Source of the DNA: Tridacna crocea | Taxonomy: Eukaryota; Mollusca; Bivalvia; Cardiida; Cardiidae | Direction of reading: 5' to 3' | Length of the DNA: 64,000 nt | Assembly: GCA_943736015.1 (NCBI GenBank) | Contig: OX031063.1 | Span: forward strand, 39,448,672-39,512,671 | Part shown: piece by piece, positions 7,595 to 15,706 of the stretch | Layout: every line of letters starts with the position of its first letter | Position numbering within the stretch: the stretch's first letter is position 1 | Made by a program: the position numbers and the translations under genes | Notes under the pieces: generated by a model | What the model was told of the DNA's origin: nothing | The model's database searches: none | Seen by the model: only the letters and a program-made list of their open reading frames with translations

Positions 7595-8364
7595 GGCACG
7601 TAGAAGTTATCAAAGCCGCACCTGTACTTCCCATCATGTTTTTTACTCGTTAAATCGATAATAACGAAACCGTGCGGTCTTTCCCAACACTTATGACAAA
7701 ATTCTCTAAACTCCTCCTTAGGCATATCTTCGCTTACATGGTCGTTATAAATATGATTAATGTTTTTCTGGTCTTGCTTGAACAAACATATAAAATTCGC
7801 GTTCTCTCTAATAGTTTGCCTCGGCAGCCTAAAATAGTTTTGTGAGAGGTAGAAGCAGTCAACGTTACTATGCCTTCCGCGAATGTAGTAACACTCGCAC
7901 TTGTTCTGCTTTTCTAAAAGCAGATCGTCAAATATCATTAGATTCTTGTTTTCCGCGTTTAACTCGCGCGGATCAGGTACATCGCCCGCTGTTTCAAAAA
8001 AACTGCACTTTATATCTGAGAGATTCTTAAACGTTTTTATCCATTCCCCGATCAAAGCTGTCGGTGAAACGTTCGAATCCTGTATTTCATCCCGCATATT
8101 AAATAGCTTTAAGATACCTTCTTTCGGTAGTCTTTCTTCGAAAGCTTTTTTAAGTATGCGGTATTCAGGCTGAAAAAGACTCTTACCAAAAACGCATAAA
8201 TTATTGTAGTCCAACCAACCCGGCCTGAGCAAAAGGTTAAGTAAAAGGGTGGTTTTACCGCATCCTGATTTGCCTACGATTAACCCTCTAATACTCTTTG
8301 GTAATAGAGGGCTATTGAATCTTCTTGATACTACGTCGTTCCATGATAGATCGATTACGTCCAT
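7588..8364 (-). CDS. FtsK/HerA-type DNA-packaging ATPase
   Basis: 258 residues. It powers entry of viral DNA into the capsid. Walker A is GKSGCGKT at residues 31-38. Walker B is NLMIFDDLLLE at about 141-151, with D146 and D147. A YLSQNYFRLPRQTIRENANF segment matches the sensor and arginine-finger region of A32-like packaging ATPases. Length is as expected for the family. It is the first gene leftward of the divergent promoter gap and heads the minus-strand structural block. Intact; confident. Confidence 0.93.
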   Translation of the reverse strand: MDVIDLSWNDVVSRRFNSPLLPKSIRGLIVGKSGCGKTTLLLNLLLRPGWLDYNNLCVFGKSLFQPEYRILKKAFEERLPKEGILKLFNMRDEIQDSNVSPTALIGEWIKTFKNLSDIKCSFFETAGDVPDPRELNAENKNLMIFDDLLLEKQNKCECYYIRGRHSNVDCFYLSQNYFRLPRQTIRENANFICLFKQDQKNINHIYNDHVSEDMPKEEFREFCHKCWERPHGFVIIDLTSKKHDGKYRCGFDNFYVPS

Positions 8365-8399
8365 ATTTTTTATATATAACTTTTTTTTATATATAGAAA
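8365..8399. promoter_or_regulatory. divergent viral promoter
   Basis: This 35-bp gap separates the two divergent gene blocks. It holds TATATA on both sides of a T8 run, so each start is preceded by a TATATA(A) box and an A-rich leader. Confidence 0.5.
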
Positions 8400-8891
8400 A
8401 TGTATTGCGTTAGATGTAGAAAGGTTACTGATACGAATAACGTGGAATATACCGTTAGTAAGAATGGTAGGAATATGAAACGAGGAAAATGCTCGGTTTG
8501 CGGTATTACTAAAACCCAATTTATTAAAGCGCGGGAGGGCGGTTCAGTTTTAAACAGAATGATTAACAATATGCCTTTTGAGATGCACCTACCCGGTCAC
8601 AATTTTACGGGGCCCGGCACTAATCTTAAAAAAAGGTTAAACCCGGATTTAACTCCTAAAAAATGGAGCGAGCCTATCAATAGAGTAGATAAAGCCGCTT
8701 ATCATCATGACATATGTTATCTCCAAAACGATGATACGGCTACGAGAAATGCTGTATGCGATAAAAATATGTTAACGGAGCTGAAAGGCATTTATGATCC
8801 CACCTTAAGAGAAAAAATGGAAAGGGGGATTGTTTCTAGCTTAATCGGAACAAAGAAACGATTCGGAATGGGGATTAAAAAAAAAATTTAG
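8400..8891 (+). CDS. zinc-ribbon plus phospholipase A2 protein
   Basis: 163 residues. A zinc ribbon with C3/C6 and C31/C34 comes first (DUF5679-like). A parvovirus-type phospholipase A2 domain follows. The calcium loop is FTGPGTN (residues 69-75). The active-site motif DKAAYHHDICY (97-107) has every key residue: D97, A100, H103, D104, Y107. Such domains breach endosomal membranes during parvovirus entry; the same use here is inference. The frame ends in a run of ten A (8877-8886) followed by TAG. The integrase frame starts there in the -1 frame, so this may be the N-terminal part of a larger product. Intact as a separate protein. Confidence 0.87.
   Translation: MYCVRCRKVTDTNNVEYTVSKNGRNMKRGKCSVCGITKTQFIKAREGGSVLNRMINNMPFEMHLPGHNFTGPGTNLKKRLNPDLTPKKWSEPINRVDKAAYHHDICYLQNDDTATRNAVCDKNMLTELKGIYDPTLREKMERGIVSSLIGTKKRFGMGIKKKI
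8877..8891 (+). other. A10 slippery run joining the PLA2 and integrase frames
   Basis: In the phospholipase frame the run reads AAA AAA AAA ATT TAG. A preceding A makes the heptamer A AAA AAA at 8879-8885. A -1 shift there enters the integrase frame exactly. No strong downstream stem is seen by eye. A lost A (mutation or assembly error) is the alternative. Confidence 0.6.
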
Positions 8892-9784
8892 CGGAAGAAC
8901 TACACAAGCCCGTAAAGAGAAAATTCGAGAAGAGGAGAGTCGAGGTAAACGGTATTGATAGGATATGGGCCGCGGATTTAGTAGACATGCGAGCGTTTTC
9001 TAAATTTAATCGCGGCGTAAAATATCTTCTCGCCGTTATTGACATCTTTTCTAAATATGGTTATCTGGTGCCATTAAAAGACAAAACGGGGAAGTCTGTT
9101 GCCGCAGCATTAAAGAGTATTTCTAAGGAGAGGAAACCTGAGAAGATGTGGGTAGATAAAGGTAAAGAGTTTTATAACAAAGATGTTAAAGACCTGATTG
9201 AATTGTATTCTACCGAGAATGAGGAGAAATCTAGCGTAGTTGAGAGATGGATTAGAACGATGAAAGAAAAGATGTGGAAATATTTTTCCGCCAACTCTAC
9301 GAGCGTTTACATCGACGTGTTACAAGACCTCGTTAAAGAATATAATAACACCAGGCATTCTTCTATTAAGATGAAGCCTGTAGACGCGAGTAAAAAAGAA
9401 AACGAAACCGAAGTTTGGAGGAATCTTTACCCCAATCGTTTCGAAATAAGAGATATAGAACCTAAGTTTTCCGTCGGAGATAATGTAAGGATAACTAAAA
9501 AGAAAAAGACTTTCGAGAAAGGATATACTACTAGGTGGACTGAAGAGGTTTTTACGGTTTCTGAGGTTAAACATACGGCGCCTGTAACGTATAAAATAAA
9601 AGACCTTAACGGAGAAGAGATACAAGGTACCTTTTATGAACCCGAACTGCAAAAAACTAGTCAGGAGTTGTATAGGATAGAAAGGATTATTAAAAAAGGA
9701 AAACATAAATCGTTAGTAAAGTGGAAGGGTTATTCCGACGAGTTTAATTCGTGGGTTGATAATAATGACATAGTAAATATTTAA
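8879..9784 (+). CDS. retroviral-type DDE integrase with C-terminal chromodomain
   Basis: Inserts the element into host DNA. The frame opens at 8879 but its first ATG is at 8987, just after the first catalytic Asp (codon 8975-8977, in the motif WAADLVD). A translated protein starting at 8987 would lack that residue, which argues for expression by -1 frameshift from the phospholipase frame. Counting from 8987, the second Asp is D57 (WVDKGKEF) and the Glu is E86 (VERWIRTMK). Only 28 residues separate them, fewer than the usual 33-35. The last 38 residues are a chromodomain (YRIERIIKKGKHKSLVKWKG...W). The stop is 2 bp before the protease ATG. Confidence 0.93.
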   Translation, partial: KKNLAEELHKPVKRKFEKRRVEVNGIDRIWAADLVDMRAFSKFNRGVKYLLAVIDIFSKYGYLVPLKDKTGKSVAAALKSISKERKPEKMWVDKGKEFYNKDVKDLIELYSTENEEKSSVVERWIRTMKEKMWKYFSANSTSVYIDVLQDLVKEYNNTRHSSIKMKPVDASKKENETEVWRNLYPNRFEIRDIEPKFSVGDNVRITKKKKTFEKGYTTRWTEEVFTVSEVKHTAPVTYKIKDLNGEEIQGTFYEPELQKTSQELYRIERIIKKGKHKSLVKWKGYSDEFNSWVDNNDIVNI

Positions 9785-9786
9785 AA

Positions 9787-10203
9787 ATGAGAAACATCGC
9801 AGTTGGTAACCTTATACTACCAAATAGACCGTTAAACAATTTCGAATTGGAAAGTGCGGCAAAACGATTAAAGATTCCTTCTTTTAGAGGAGCCCTCGTC
9901 CGAGACACTTTACCGAGTAAGTGTAGAAAAAAGGAATGCGGTATATTAAACCTCGATGACGCAGGTGGCCCTGGTACTCATTGGGTCGCTTGGTATAAAA
10001 ACGGTAAAACTAAGAATTACTTTGACAGTTACGGTATACAACCTCCTATCGAAATTCTAGAGTACCTAAAAAGCCCGATACATTACAATAGCGATCAGTT
10101 ACAAACGGCTGGAGAGGTGTTTTGCGGGCATCTGTGTCTTTACGTACTTAAAGAGTTAGGTAGAGGTAAAGAGTTCCAGAATGTTTTAAATACTTTATTT
10201 TAG
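9787..10203 (+). CDS. adenain-like (C5 family) cysteine protease
   Basis: 138 residues. It would cleave capsid precursors during virion maturation. The catalytic set is visible: H65 in GTHWVAWY, D80 in YFDSYG, Q106, and C113 in VFCGHLCLYV. The seven-residue Q to C spacing equals that in adenain. Length is short for the family (adenoviral enzymes are about 200 residues) but similar to other Polinton proteases. It lies between integrase (2-bp gap) and fibre (10-bp gap), in a tight plus-strand block. Intact; confident. Confidence 0.92.
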   Translation: MRNIAVGNLILPNRPLNNFELESAAKRLKIPSFRGALVRDTLPSKCRKKECGILNLDDAGGPGTHWVAWYKNGKTKNYFDSYGIQPPIEILEYLKSPIHYNSDQLQTAGEVFCGHLCLYVLKELGRGKEFQNVLNTLF

Positions 10204-10213
10204 TAATAAAAAA

Positions 10214-12085
10214 ATGCCTGTCGATAAATTTGGAAGAATGGATTTTGTTGCCGTAACAGGGGATGACGGTGTACCTCTCGCTTACATAAATAATAACTTT
10301 TTACGGAAAGATGGAACAACCGTCGTTACCGGATCTATAAATATGGAAGGAAATACACTTACTAAGGTTAGTGAACCAATTAATCCTCAAGATGTTGCAA
10401 CAAAGAATTACGTTGATACGAGTAAAGGAAAGGGTTTTTTAAAAAGGAACCAAGATGGAAACATTGTGGTAAAGAAAGATTTAGATATGGATGGTAATAA
10501 ACTGTTAAATATTCCCTCTCCCGAAAATGATGGTGATGCTGCAAATAGAATATATGTCGATTCTAAATCTAATCAACTTAAAAACTATTTTGATGGTAAT
10601 TCTCCTTTTGTTATTGCTCCGGGAGGAGCAAATGGCGCTGGTAATAAATTTCAAACACAAAATAATCTTCATATGCAAAATTTCAAAGTTAAAGGATTAG
10701 GTAAACCTGAAGAAGATGATGATGCTGCTACTAAAGAATATGTGGATAGCGTAAATGCTTTTACTCCGAGAGATGATGATGGGTGGGGCGCTAAGGGTAC
10801 AATATTTTTAGCTGGTAAAAAGTTAGGCGGTTTAAGAACTCCTATAAACGACCGCGAAGCCGCTAATAAGGAGTATGTGGATGATACTGTAAAAGAATAT
10901 GTGGATGAATACGTTGGAAAATTCAAAGACGAAAATGGAAATTTTGTTGTATCTTCGGACGTGAACATGAAAAATAAGAAACTTCTCGGTTTACCTACCC
11001 CGACTGCACAAGATGAGGCCGCTAATAAGGAGTATGTTGATAGAGTAGGAATCGATGCTAAAGAGTATACGGATAGAACGAGCCAAATGTTAGGTAGACG
11101 AATTGTCGATTTACCCGATGTCTTTTTAAAAGATAATGGTAGTTACGCCGCCACAGCCCCCATCAACATGGCTTTTCAGCCTTTGAATAATCTTAAAGAA
11201 CCTAAAGAGGATGCTGATGCCACTACAAAGAAGTATGTGGATGATGCTGTAGATAAAAAACCTAGCGCACTTACTAAGACAAATAAAGTAATTGATGATG
11301 ATGGTAATGAGGTTGCCGTTTTACTGAGTGATGATCCTTCCTACGTGGCAAGTGGGGTAATTGGAACGAGATACCCTATTAAACTTTTTCAAGGCAGCTT
11401 TATTGATAGCGATGCTGTAAACAAAAAATATGTGGATACTCTCGTGGCGGATAATGTTAGAGATGGAGCTATTCCCGGGGTGGCTGAGGGAACCGTATTC
11501 TTTAAGGAAAATGGGAATTACCAGGCTACCGAGAATATCAATATGGGTTTTAAGCAGTTATTAAACCTTCCTGAGCCTAGTAATCCTAGTGATGCCACTA
11601 ATAAGAAGTATGTGGATGATGAAGTAGAGCAAAATAAAACATATGTAGATAGGGTATTACAAGAAAAATATCCCGTAATTTGTGTAACGGCCGTATTCCG
11701 TGGTGAGAGCTATGAATGGGAGCCAAACATAGGTTATTATTTTTTTGATTTTGGTTACGGAACTCAGGGTTTTGAAACTCAATTCATAATGCCGGTATCG
11801 GGAAGATTATTACGATACGGCGCATATATAAAACATAAAGATCGAGAAATTAAGCCAACTGAAGGAGTTAGAGTTGTTTTTACAGGCTCAGGCGCTGCTT
11901 TGGGGGCTATTATTAATGGCGATCCAAGTAAAAATCGCGGTGTTTTCCCGGAAGAAGAAGGTGCATTAGTCCCAGGCCAACTTTTAGCGCTTCAAATTGT
12001 AGAGTTTTTTACTACCCAGCCAAAGCGCGAGTATATAAAAGCGCTTTTCATTAATATTACGCTGCTAATAGAGTTATACTTATAA
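10214..12085 (+). CDS. fibre protein with phage-tail-fibre-type repeats and C-terminal head
   Basis: 623 residues. Eight repeats of about 27-30 residues occupy roughly residues 36-475. Their pattern is INM.GN.L..L..P....DA.NK.YVD (for example NIPSPENDGDAANRIYVD and LPEPSNPSDATNKKYVD). The same unit is well known in tailed-phage fibres, where it forms trimeric shafts. A short coiled linker follows, then a C-terminal beta-rich domain (about 500-623) that may be the receptor-binding head. In context it is the best candidate for the vertex fibre. It starts 10 bp after the protease and converges on the RING gene. It is intact. A bacterial or phage origin of the repeat is a hypothesis. Confidence 0.75.
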   Translation: MPVDKFGRMDFVAVTGDDGVPLAYINNNFLRKDGTTVVTGSINMEGNTLTKVSEPINPQDVATKNYVDTSKGKGFLKRNQDGNIVVKKDLDMDGNKLLNIPSPENDGDAANRIYVDSKSNQLKNYFDGNSPFVIAPGGANGAGNKFQTQNNLHMQNFKVKGLGKPEEDDDAATKEYVDSVNAFTPRDDDGWGAKGTIFLAGKKLGGLRTPINDREAANKEYVDDTVKEYVDEYVGKFKDENGNFVVSSDVNMKNKKLLGLPTPTAQDEAANKEYVDRVGIDAKEYTDRTSQMLGRRIVDLPDVFLKDNGSYAATAPINMAFQPLNNLKEPKEDADATTKKYVDDAVDKKPSALTKTNKVIDDDGNEVAVLLSDDPSYVASGVIGTRYPIKLFQGSFIDSDAVNKKYVDTLVADNVRDGAIPGVAEGTVFFKENGNYQATENINMGFKQLLNLPEPSNPSDATNKKYVDDEVEQNKTYVDRVLQEKYPVICVTAVFRGESYEWEPNIGYYFFDFGYGTQGFETQFIMPVSGRLLRYGAYIKHKDREIKPTEGVRVVFTGSGAALGAIINGDPSKNRGVFPEEEGALVPGQLLALQIVEFFTTQPKREYIKALFINITLLIELYL

Positions 12086-12091
12086 CCATAC

Positions 12092-12125
12092 AAATATAAC
12101 TTTTCATGTATGAAAAGTTATATTT
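12092..12125. terminator. 16-bp-arm palindrome between convergent viral genes
   Basis: Arms 12092-12107 and 12110-12125 are perfect complements. It fills the 40-bp gap between the fibre stop (12085) and the RING stop (12126). It could serve as a bidirectional transcript end. Confidence 0.6.
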
Positions 12126-13049
12126 CTAACAAAGCTTGCGTTTGATGGTTGTTGGCTTACGACACATGGGGCACTTGTTCAAGCCATCACAGTCACACAA
12201 ATTACATATGCAGATGTGGCCACAATCGCAGAACATGACGTTGCATTCGTTTTCGTCGCACACGATACACTTAGGTTCTCGGTACGATTCTGTGGTGTTT
12301 GAAGGTCTGACTGACTCTTCGCTTTCTTCATCGCTTTCTTCATCGGAGCTAATTTCTTCTCCCGCTGTTTGCTCTGGGTGTCTTATTGCTCGTTCATCCA
12401 CTCTTTGCACGCGGTTGTTCCACACTTCTTCCGACGTTTCTAGGTAAAACTCGCGCATTTCCTCATATCTTAAGTGTGGTTCTACTTCCGGGAGAAAAAC
12501 CTCTCCCCAGTGTATTGTCCCAAACCTGGTTCCCCTATAATCAAAATCATGGACTATAGCTTCAATATTCACTCTAAATCCCCGGATGCGGCGTTGCAAG
12601 TCGGTAAAAGTAATAACATCCCTTCTTATACCTTGGCTAATTGCATCTGTGAAATTTAAATTAGTTACGCCACTGACACGTAAAAGAAATGGTTCCCGCT
12701 CCCGATCCCTAGGGCTAACCTCATATGGGAATATTCTTAGAGAAAACGTTTTAACAGGAGGATTAGATACCGTTAAGCTACATATATAATGTATTAACCC
12801 GTACATCTCCAAAAAAGTTACACAGCCAACATCGCTTCGAATCTTAATAGCAATCTCCTTTGCAGCAACAACACTATGATAGCGTGGCCATTGGATGCTG
12901 CTACATATATCCACAAATGATTCATCAACCTCATCTATTTTCGCCCGAGTCCTAAAGTGTTCTTCAAGAACGCTGGTTACCTCCCTCCTACTAGGGCAGA
13001 CCGCGGCAACCGTATCATCAACGCTGGAATCCTCGAATCGATTGGCCAT
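12126..13049 (-). CDS. RING-finger protein (putative E3 ligase, IAP-type RING)
   Basis: 307 residues. Residues 1-200 show no motif I recognise. An acidic Ser-rich linker (EEISSDEESDEESEES, about 230-245) offers casein-kinase-2-type sites. The C terminus is a C3HC4 RING: CIVC, then FCDCGHICICNLC and KCPMC. The GHxxxCxxC spacing is as in inhibitor-of-apoptosis RINGs. No BIR domain is seen. Viral RING proteins often redirect host ubiquitination or block cell death; that role is inferred. It is the outermost gene on the right, with its own leader, and converges on the fibre gene. Intact. Confidence 0.8.
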   Translation of the reverse strand: MANRFEDSSVDDTVAAVCPSRREVTSVLEEHFRTRAKIDEVDESFVDICSSIQWPRYHSVVAAKEIAIKIRSDVGCVTFLEMYGLIHYICSLTVSNPPVKTFSLRIFPYEVSPRDREREPFLLRVSGVTNLNFTDAISQGIRRDVITFTDLQRRIRGFRVNIEAIVHDFDYRGTRFGTIHWGEVFLPEVEPHLRYEEMREFYLETSEEVWNNRVQRVDERAIRHPEQTAGEEISSDEESDEESEESVRPSNTTESYREPKCIVCDENECNVMFCDCGHICICNLCDCDGLNKCPMCRKPTTIKRKLC

Positions 13050-13096
13050 TTTTTATTAGGTAAAGAAAATTTCTTAAGACTAATCAAGAAATTTTC
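13050..13096 (-). promoter_or_regulatory. putative viral promoter with hairpin
   Basis: Coding strand reads CTTAAGAAATTTTCTTTACC, then TAATAAAAAATG. The block overlaps an 11-bp inverted repeat, GAAAATTTCTT at 13065-13075 and its complement at 13086-13096. Confidence 0.4.
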
Positions 13097-13430
13097 GTGG
13101 CTGCATACGATATACAGGCGAATGTAGACGAGACTACGCACGCAGACACGCAGACGAGTCTACCGTCGACTGTATGTCGGTACGCGATACAAATACGCGT
13201 CCTAGTTTTCATAAGTGTCCCAGTTTTCATAAGCGTCCTAGTTTTTTCATTAGTGACCTAGTTTTTCAAAAGCGTGGTTGCATATGGTCAAGTGGGCCAG
13301 TTTTTTTGAGCGTGGTTGTTTGTGGCCAGTGGCTCAAATTCAAAAGCGTGGTTGCTTATGGTCAAAGTGGCCCAGATCGGTAAGCGTGGTTGTTTGTGGC
13401 CAAAGGGGCCCAGATCGCCCCTTTCATCAT
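13097..13430. repeat. right terminal region of the viral element (probable TIR) with subterminal repeats
   Basis: No gene. From 13201 to about 13418 run degenerate tandem units with core CCTAGTTTTCATAAGTGT. The first three are about 18-20 bp. Later ones are 35-40 bp, with an added GTGGTTGCATATGGTCAA-type block. Host palindromes begin at about 13437, so the element should end near 13,420-13,440. The matching left end is outside the window, so TIR status and target duplication cannot be checked here. Confidence 0.55.
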
Positions 13431-13436
13431 CTACTA

Positions 13437-13500
13437 AGGACAGTGTAGATCAAGATCAGACAGCACAGAACGTGCAATCTGATCTTTATCTACACTGTAC
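13437..13500. repeat. palindromic repeat, AGATCAGACTGCAC family
   Basis: Arms 13441-13466 and 13472-13497 pair with three mismatches. Related pieces recur throughout the host part. This is the first clear host repeat right of the virus. Confidence 0.65.
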
Positions 13501-13838
13501 GATAGGGAGGTATCATCCTCCCACATTTGGGTTTTAACGATCGGCTCGAAGGTTTTATTCCAGAATTGAACAGAATAAAGGTTAATGGAAATACAGTGAT
13601 AAAGCAGATAAAGTCTTCAATGAGGGAAATAAATGATGACGTGTGCAAATGAGGGAAGTGAAGATTTTAAAAGTTTTCAAACGTCATTCAGTAAAGATAA
13701 TGAGAAAAAAAAACACGCTTTCTTGGTATCAGTATTATAATGCATTTTTACCCCACTTGTGATTGGTCGGTTTTCAAGGACAAAATGGTGGACAGAAAGT
13801 TGGAGCTCAAAATAAAATACCGATAAATGATAATATTT

Positions 13839-13998
13839 GAACCGTGCTCTGTCAAAAGGGTGTTAAATGCATGGGGGGGGGAGGGGGGGGAACTATCGAT
13901 TCAGGTCAGCCTGCACGGACTGGGCAAGCTGACCTGGACCGAAACCTTTCGCTGTTGGTCAAATTTTCTGTATGTCCAAGGTCCAGTCTGCCCTATGA
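13839..13998. repeat. palindromic MITE, GTCAGCCTGCAC family
   Basis: Contains CAGGTCAGCCTGCACGGACT, its near-complement GCTGACCTGG, a G-rich tract and CTGTATGTCCAAGG. The same blocks recur near 25.8, 28.7, 32.0, 49.5, 54.1 and 59.1 kb. Confidence 0.5.
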
Positions 13999-14046
13999 TT
14001 AACCCTTTCCCAAACAATCCCTGGTTTTTACGACCTTGTGTTTCAT
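13999..14046. repeat. TTAA-MITE fragment
   Basis: One terminal ~48 bp (TTAACCCTTTCCCAAAC...) without the core. Truncated by the sequence leading into the next copy. Confidence 0.7.
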
Positions 14047-14093
14047 AATTGGACCAGTAAACCTTCGTAAAGGGAAGAAGCGTACAATCTGCT

Positions 14094-14322
14094 TTAATCC
14101 TTTTTCACACAATGACGACTTTTAACACCCCTGAAAGAGAAGCCTTGTGAAAACATTGTGGAAAAAGGAGAAAATGCTGGTAACCAGCATTTTCTCCTTT
14201 TCCCACAATGTTTTCTACCCTGCTAGAAACAAATTTAAATTTTTTAGTAACGTTTAATTTGTCGTCTGCTAGAGCTTTCAATTTGGACCAGTCCAAAATT
14301 TTGTCGTTTGGTAAAGGGTTAA
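14094..14322. repeat. TTAA-MITE, complete copy (229 bp)
   Basis: Starts TTAATCC and ends GGTTAA. Core GCTGGTAACCAGC is flanked by long complementary arms. Its left part and outside flank recur inverted at about 15,370-15,490. Confidence 0.9.
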
Positions 14323-14820
14323 TGCAGTTGTCGGAAAAAAAAAATACTATGGATCCATAAGTATGTAATGGCTTGCTTTTGGTATCATGCATCACGGAGA
14401 TTCAGAAGGCCCCCTTTTGACATAGGACAGCTCATTTTTTTTTTCTTTTCTGTTTTATATCTAAAGATTACACAATGCGAAAATTTCGTAAGAGAGCTGT
14501 CCTTCGTGCTTATTTCTCTTTTTGGGAAAAGGGTTTTATTTCCTTTCCATACGAGAAAACTTTTGACTTGTCCAAATCCAAAGAATAATTACGCAGACGA
14601 CAAATTACATGTCACTCAGTATTGATAGATATTATCTTTGATAGGGTAAAAAAAACCATGCGGAAATTGAGGAGATGCTGGTTACCAAGGTTGTTTAATC
14701 TAGGGATCAATAACATTGGATTGAATTTCGTAAAACTTTATACGCGTGGCCAAAGCAAAGGGAGATCAGAATGACAAAAAAAATGTCTGTGCATTCGAGG
14801 CTTTGTCCATTTACATATGT

Positions 14821-15049
14821 TTAACCCTTTCCCAAACAATCCCTGGCTTTTACGGGTCAGGAATAAAAGCCTTTAGAAAACATTGTGGGAAAAGGAGAAA
14901 ATGCTGGTAACCAGCATTTTCTCCTTTTCCCACAATGTTTTCTACCCTATCATATAGAAAAATCATATTTTTAGCAACTGTTAATTTGTCGTCTGCAAAA
15001 TGCTTTCAATTTGGTCTGGTCCAAAATTTGCCGTTTGGGAAAGGGTTAA
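14821..15049. repeat. TTAA-MITE, complete copy (229 bp), reference-like
   Basis: One of the cleanest copies. TTAACCCTTTCCCAAAC is at one end and its complement at the other. A perfect ~32-bp-arm palindrome (ACATTGTGGGAAAAGGAG...) is centred on GCTGGTAACCAGC. The TTAA ends and CCCTTT tips are of piggyBac type. Confidence 0.92.
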
Positions 15050-15205
15050 GGAACGAAGCTAAGACCGGCATTTCATGAGGGAAGTCAACCCACTGCTGAC
15101 ACAAATACATGTAACTCATTGATTAAGAGCAGACTGAATATAGTCTGATCTTAGATCGATGCCATTCTCAACTTGTTTCTAAGCCTTGATCTGCACTCAG
15201 TTTAT

Positions 15206-15435
15206 TTCACCCTTCACTAAACCGAATAAAACTTAGACTGGTCCAACTTGAAAGCACTTGCAGACTACAAAACAACCGTAACTCAAAAATAGAACTTTGT
15301 CTCCAGCTGGGTCGAAAACATTTTGGGAAAAGGAGAAAATGCTGGTTACCAGCATTTTCTTCTTTTCCCACAATGTTTTCAAAAGCTTTCTCTTTCAGGG
15401 GTGTTAAAAATCGTCATTGTTTGGAAAAGGGTTAA
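15206..15435. repeat. TTAA-MITE copy, decayed left end
   Basis: Left end reads TTCACCCTT. Core and right end are intact. Part of an inverted duplication with 14,050-14,215. Confidence 0.85.
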
Positions 15436-15594
15436 AGCAGATTCTACGCTTCTTTCCTTTACGAAGGTCAAAGTCTGATTTACTGTTCTAACTGGAACAG
15501 TGATAACAGTTACCATGTCAAGGGAACTGACTGAGACAGTTACGAATCTGAAATGATTTTTATTTATCGCCCTTGTTTTTGAATTATTCGCTTT

Positions 15595-15706
15595 GACTGA
15601 CTGACTGACCGACTGACTGACTGAATTATTATCGATCGATCAATTGATCGGTCGGTCGGTTGGTCGATCGGTCGGTCGGTCGGTCGGTCGGTCGGTCGGT
15701 TGATTT
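15595..15706. repeat. tetranucleotide repeat (CTGA)n / (CGGT)n
   Basis: CTGA units, then GATC/CGGT units. Simple sequence. Confidence 0.9.

Noticed and set aside
14150-14215. CRISPR-like regular palindromes (GCTGGTAACCAGC repeated across the window)
   Set aside because: They are dispersed MITE cores with TTAA ends, not a spacer-repeat array, in an animal genome.
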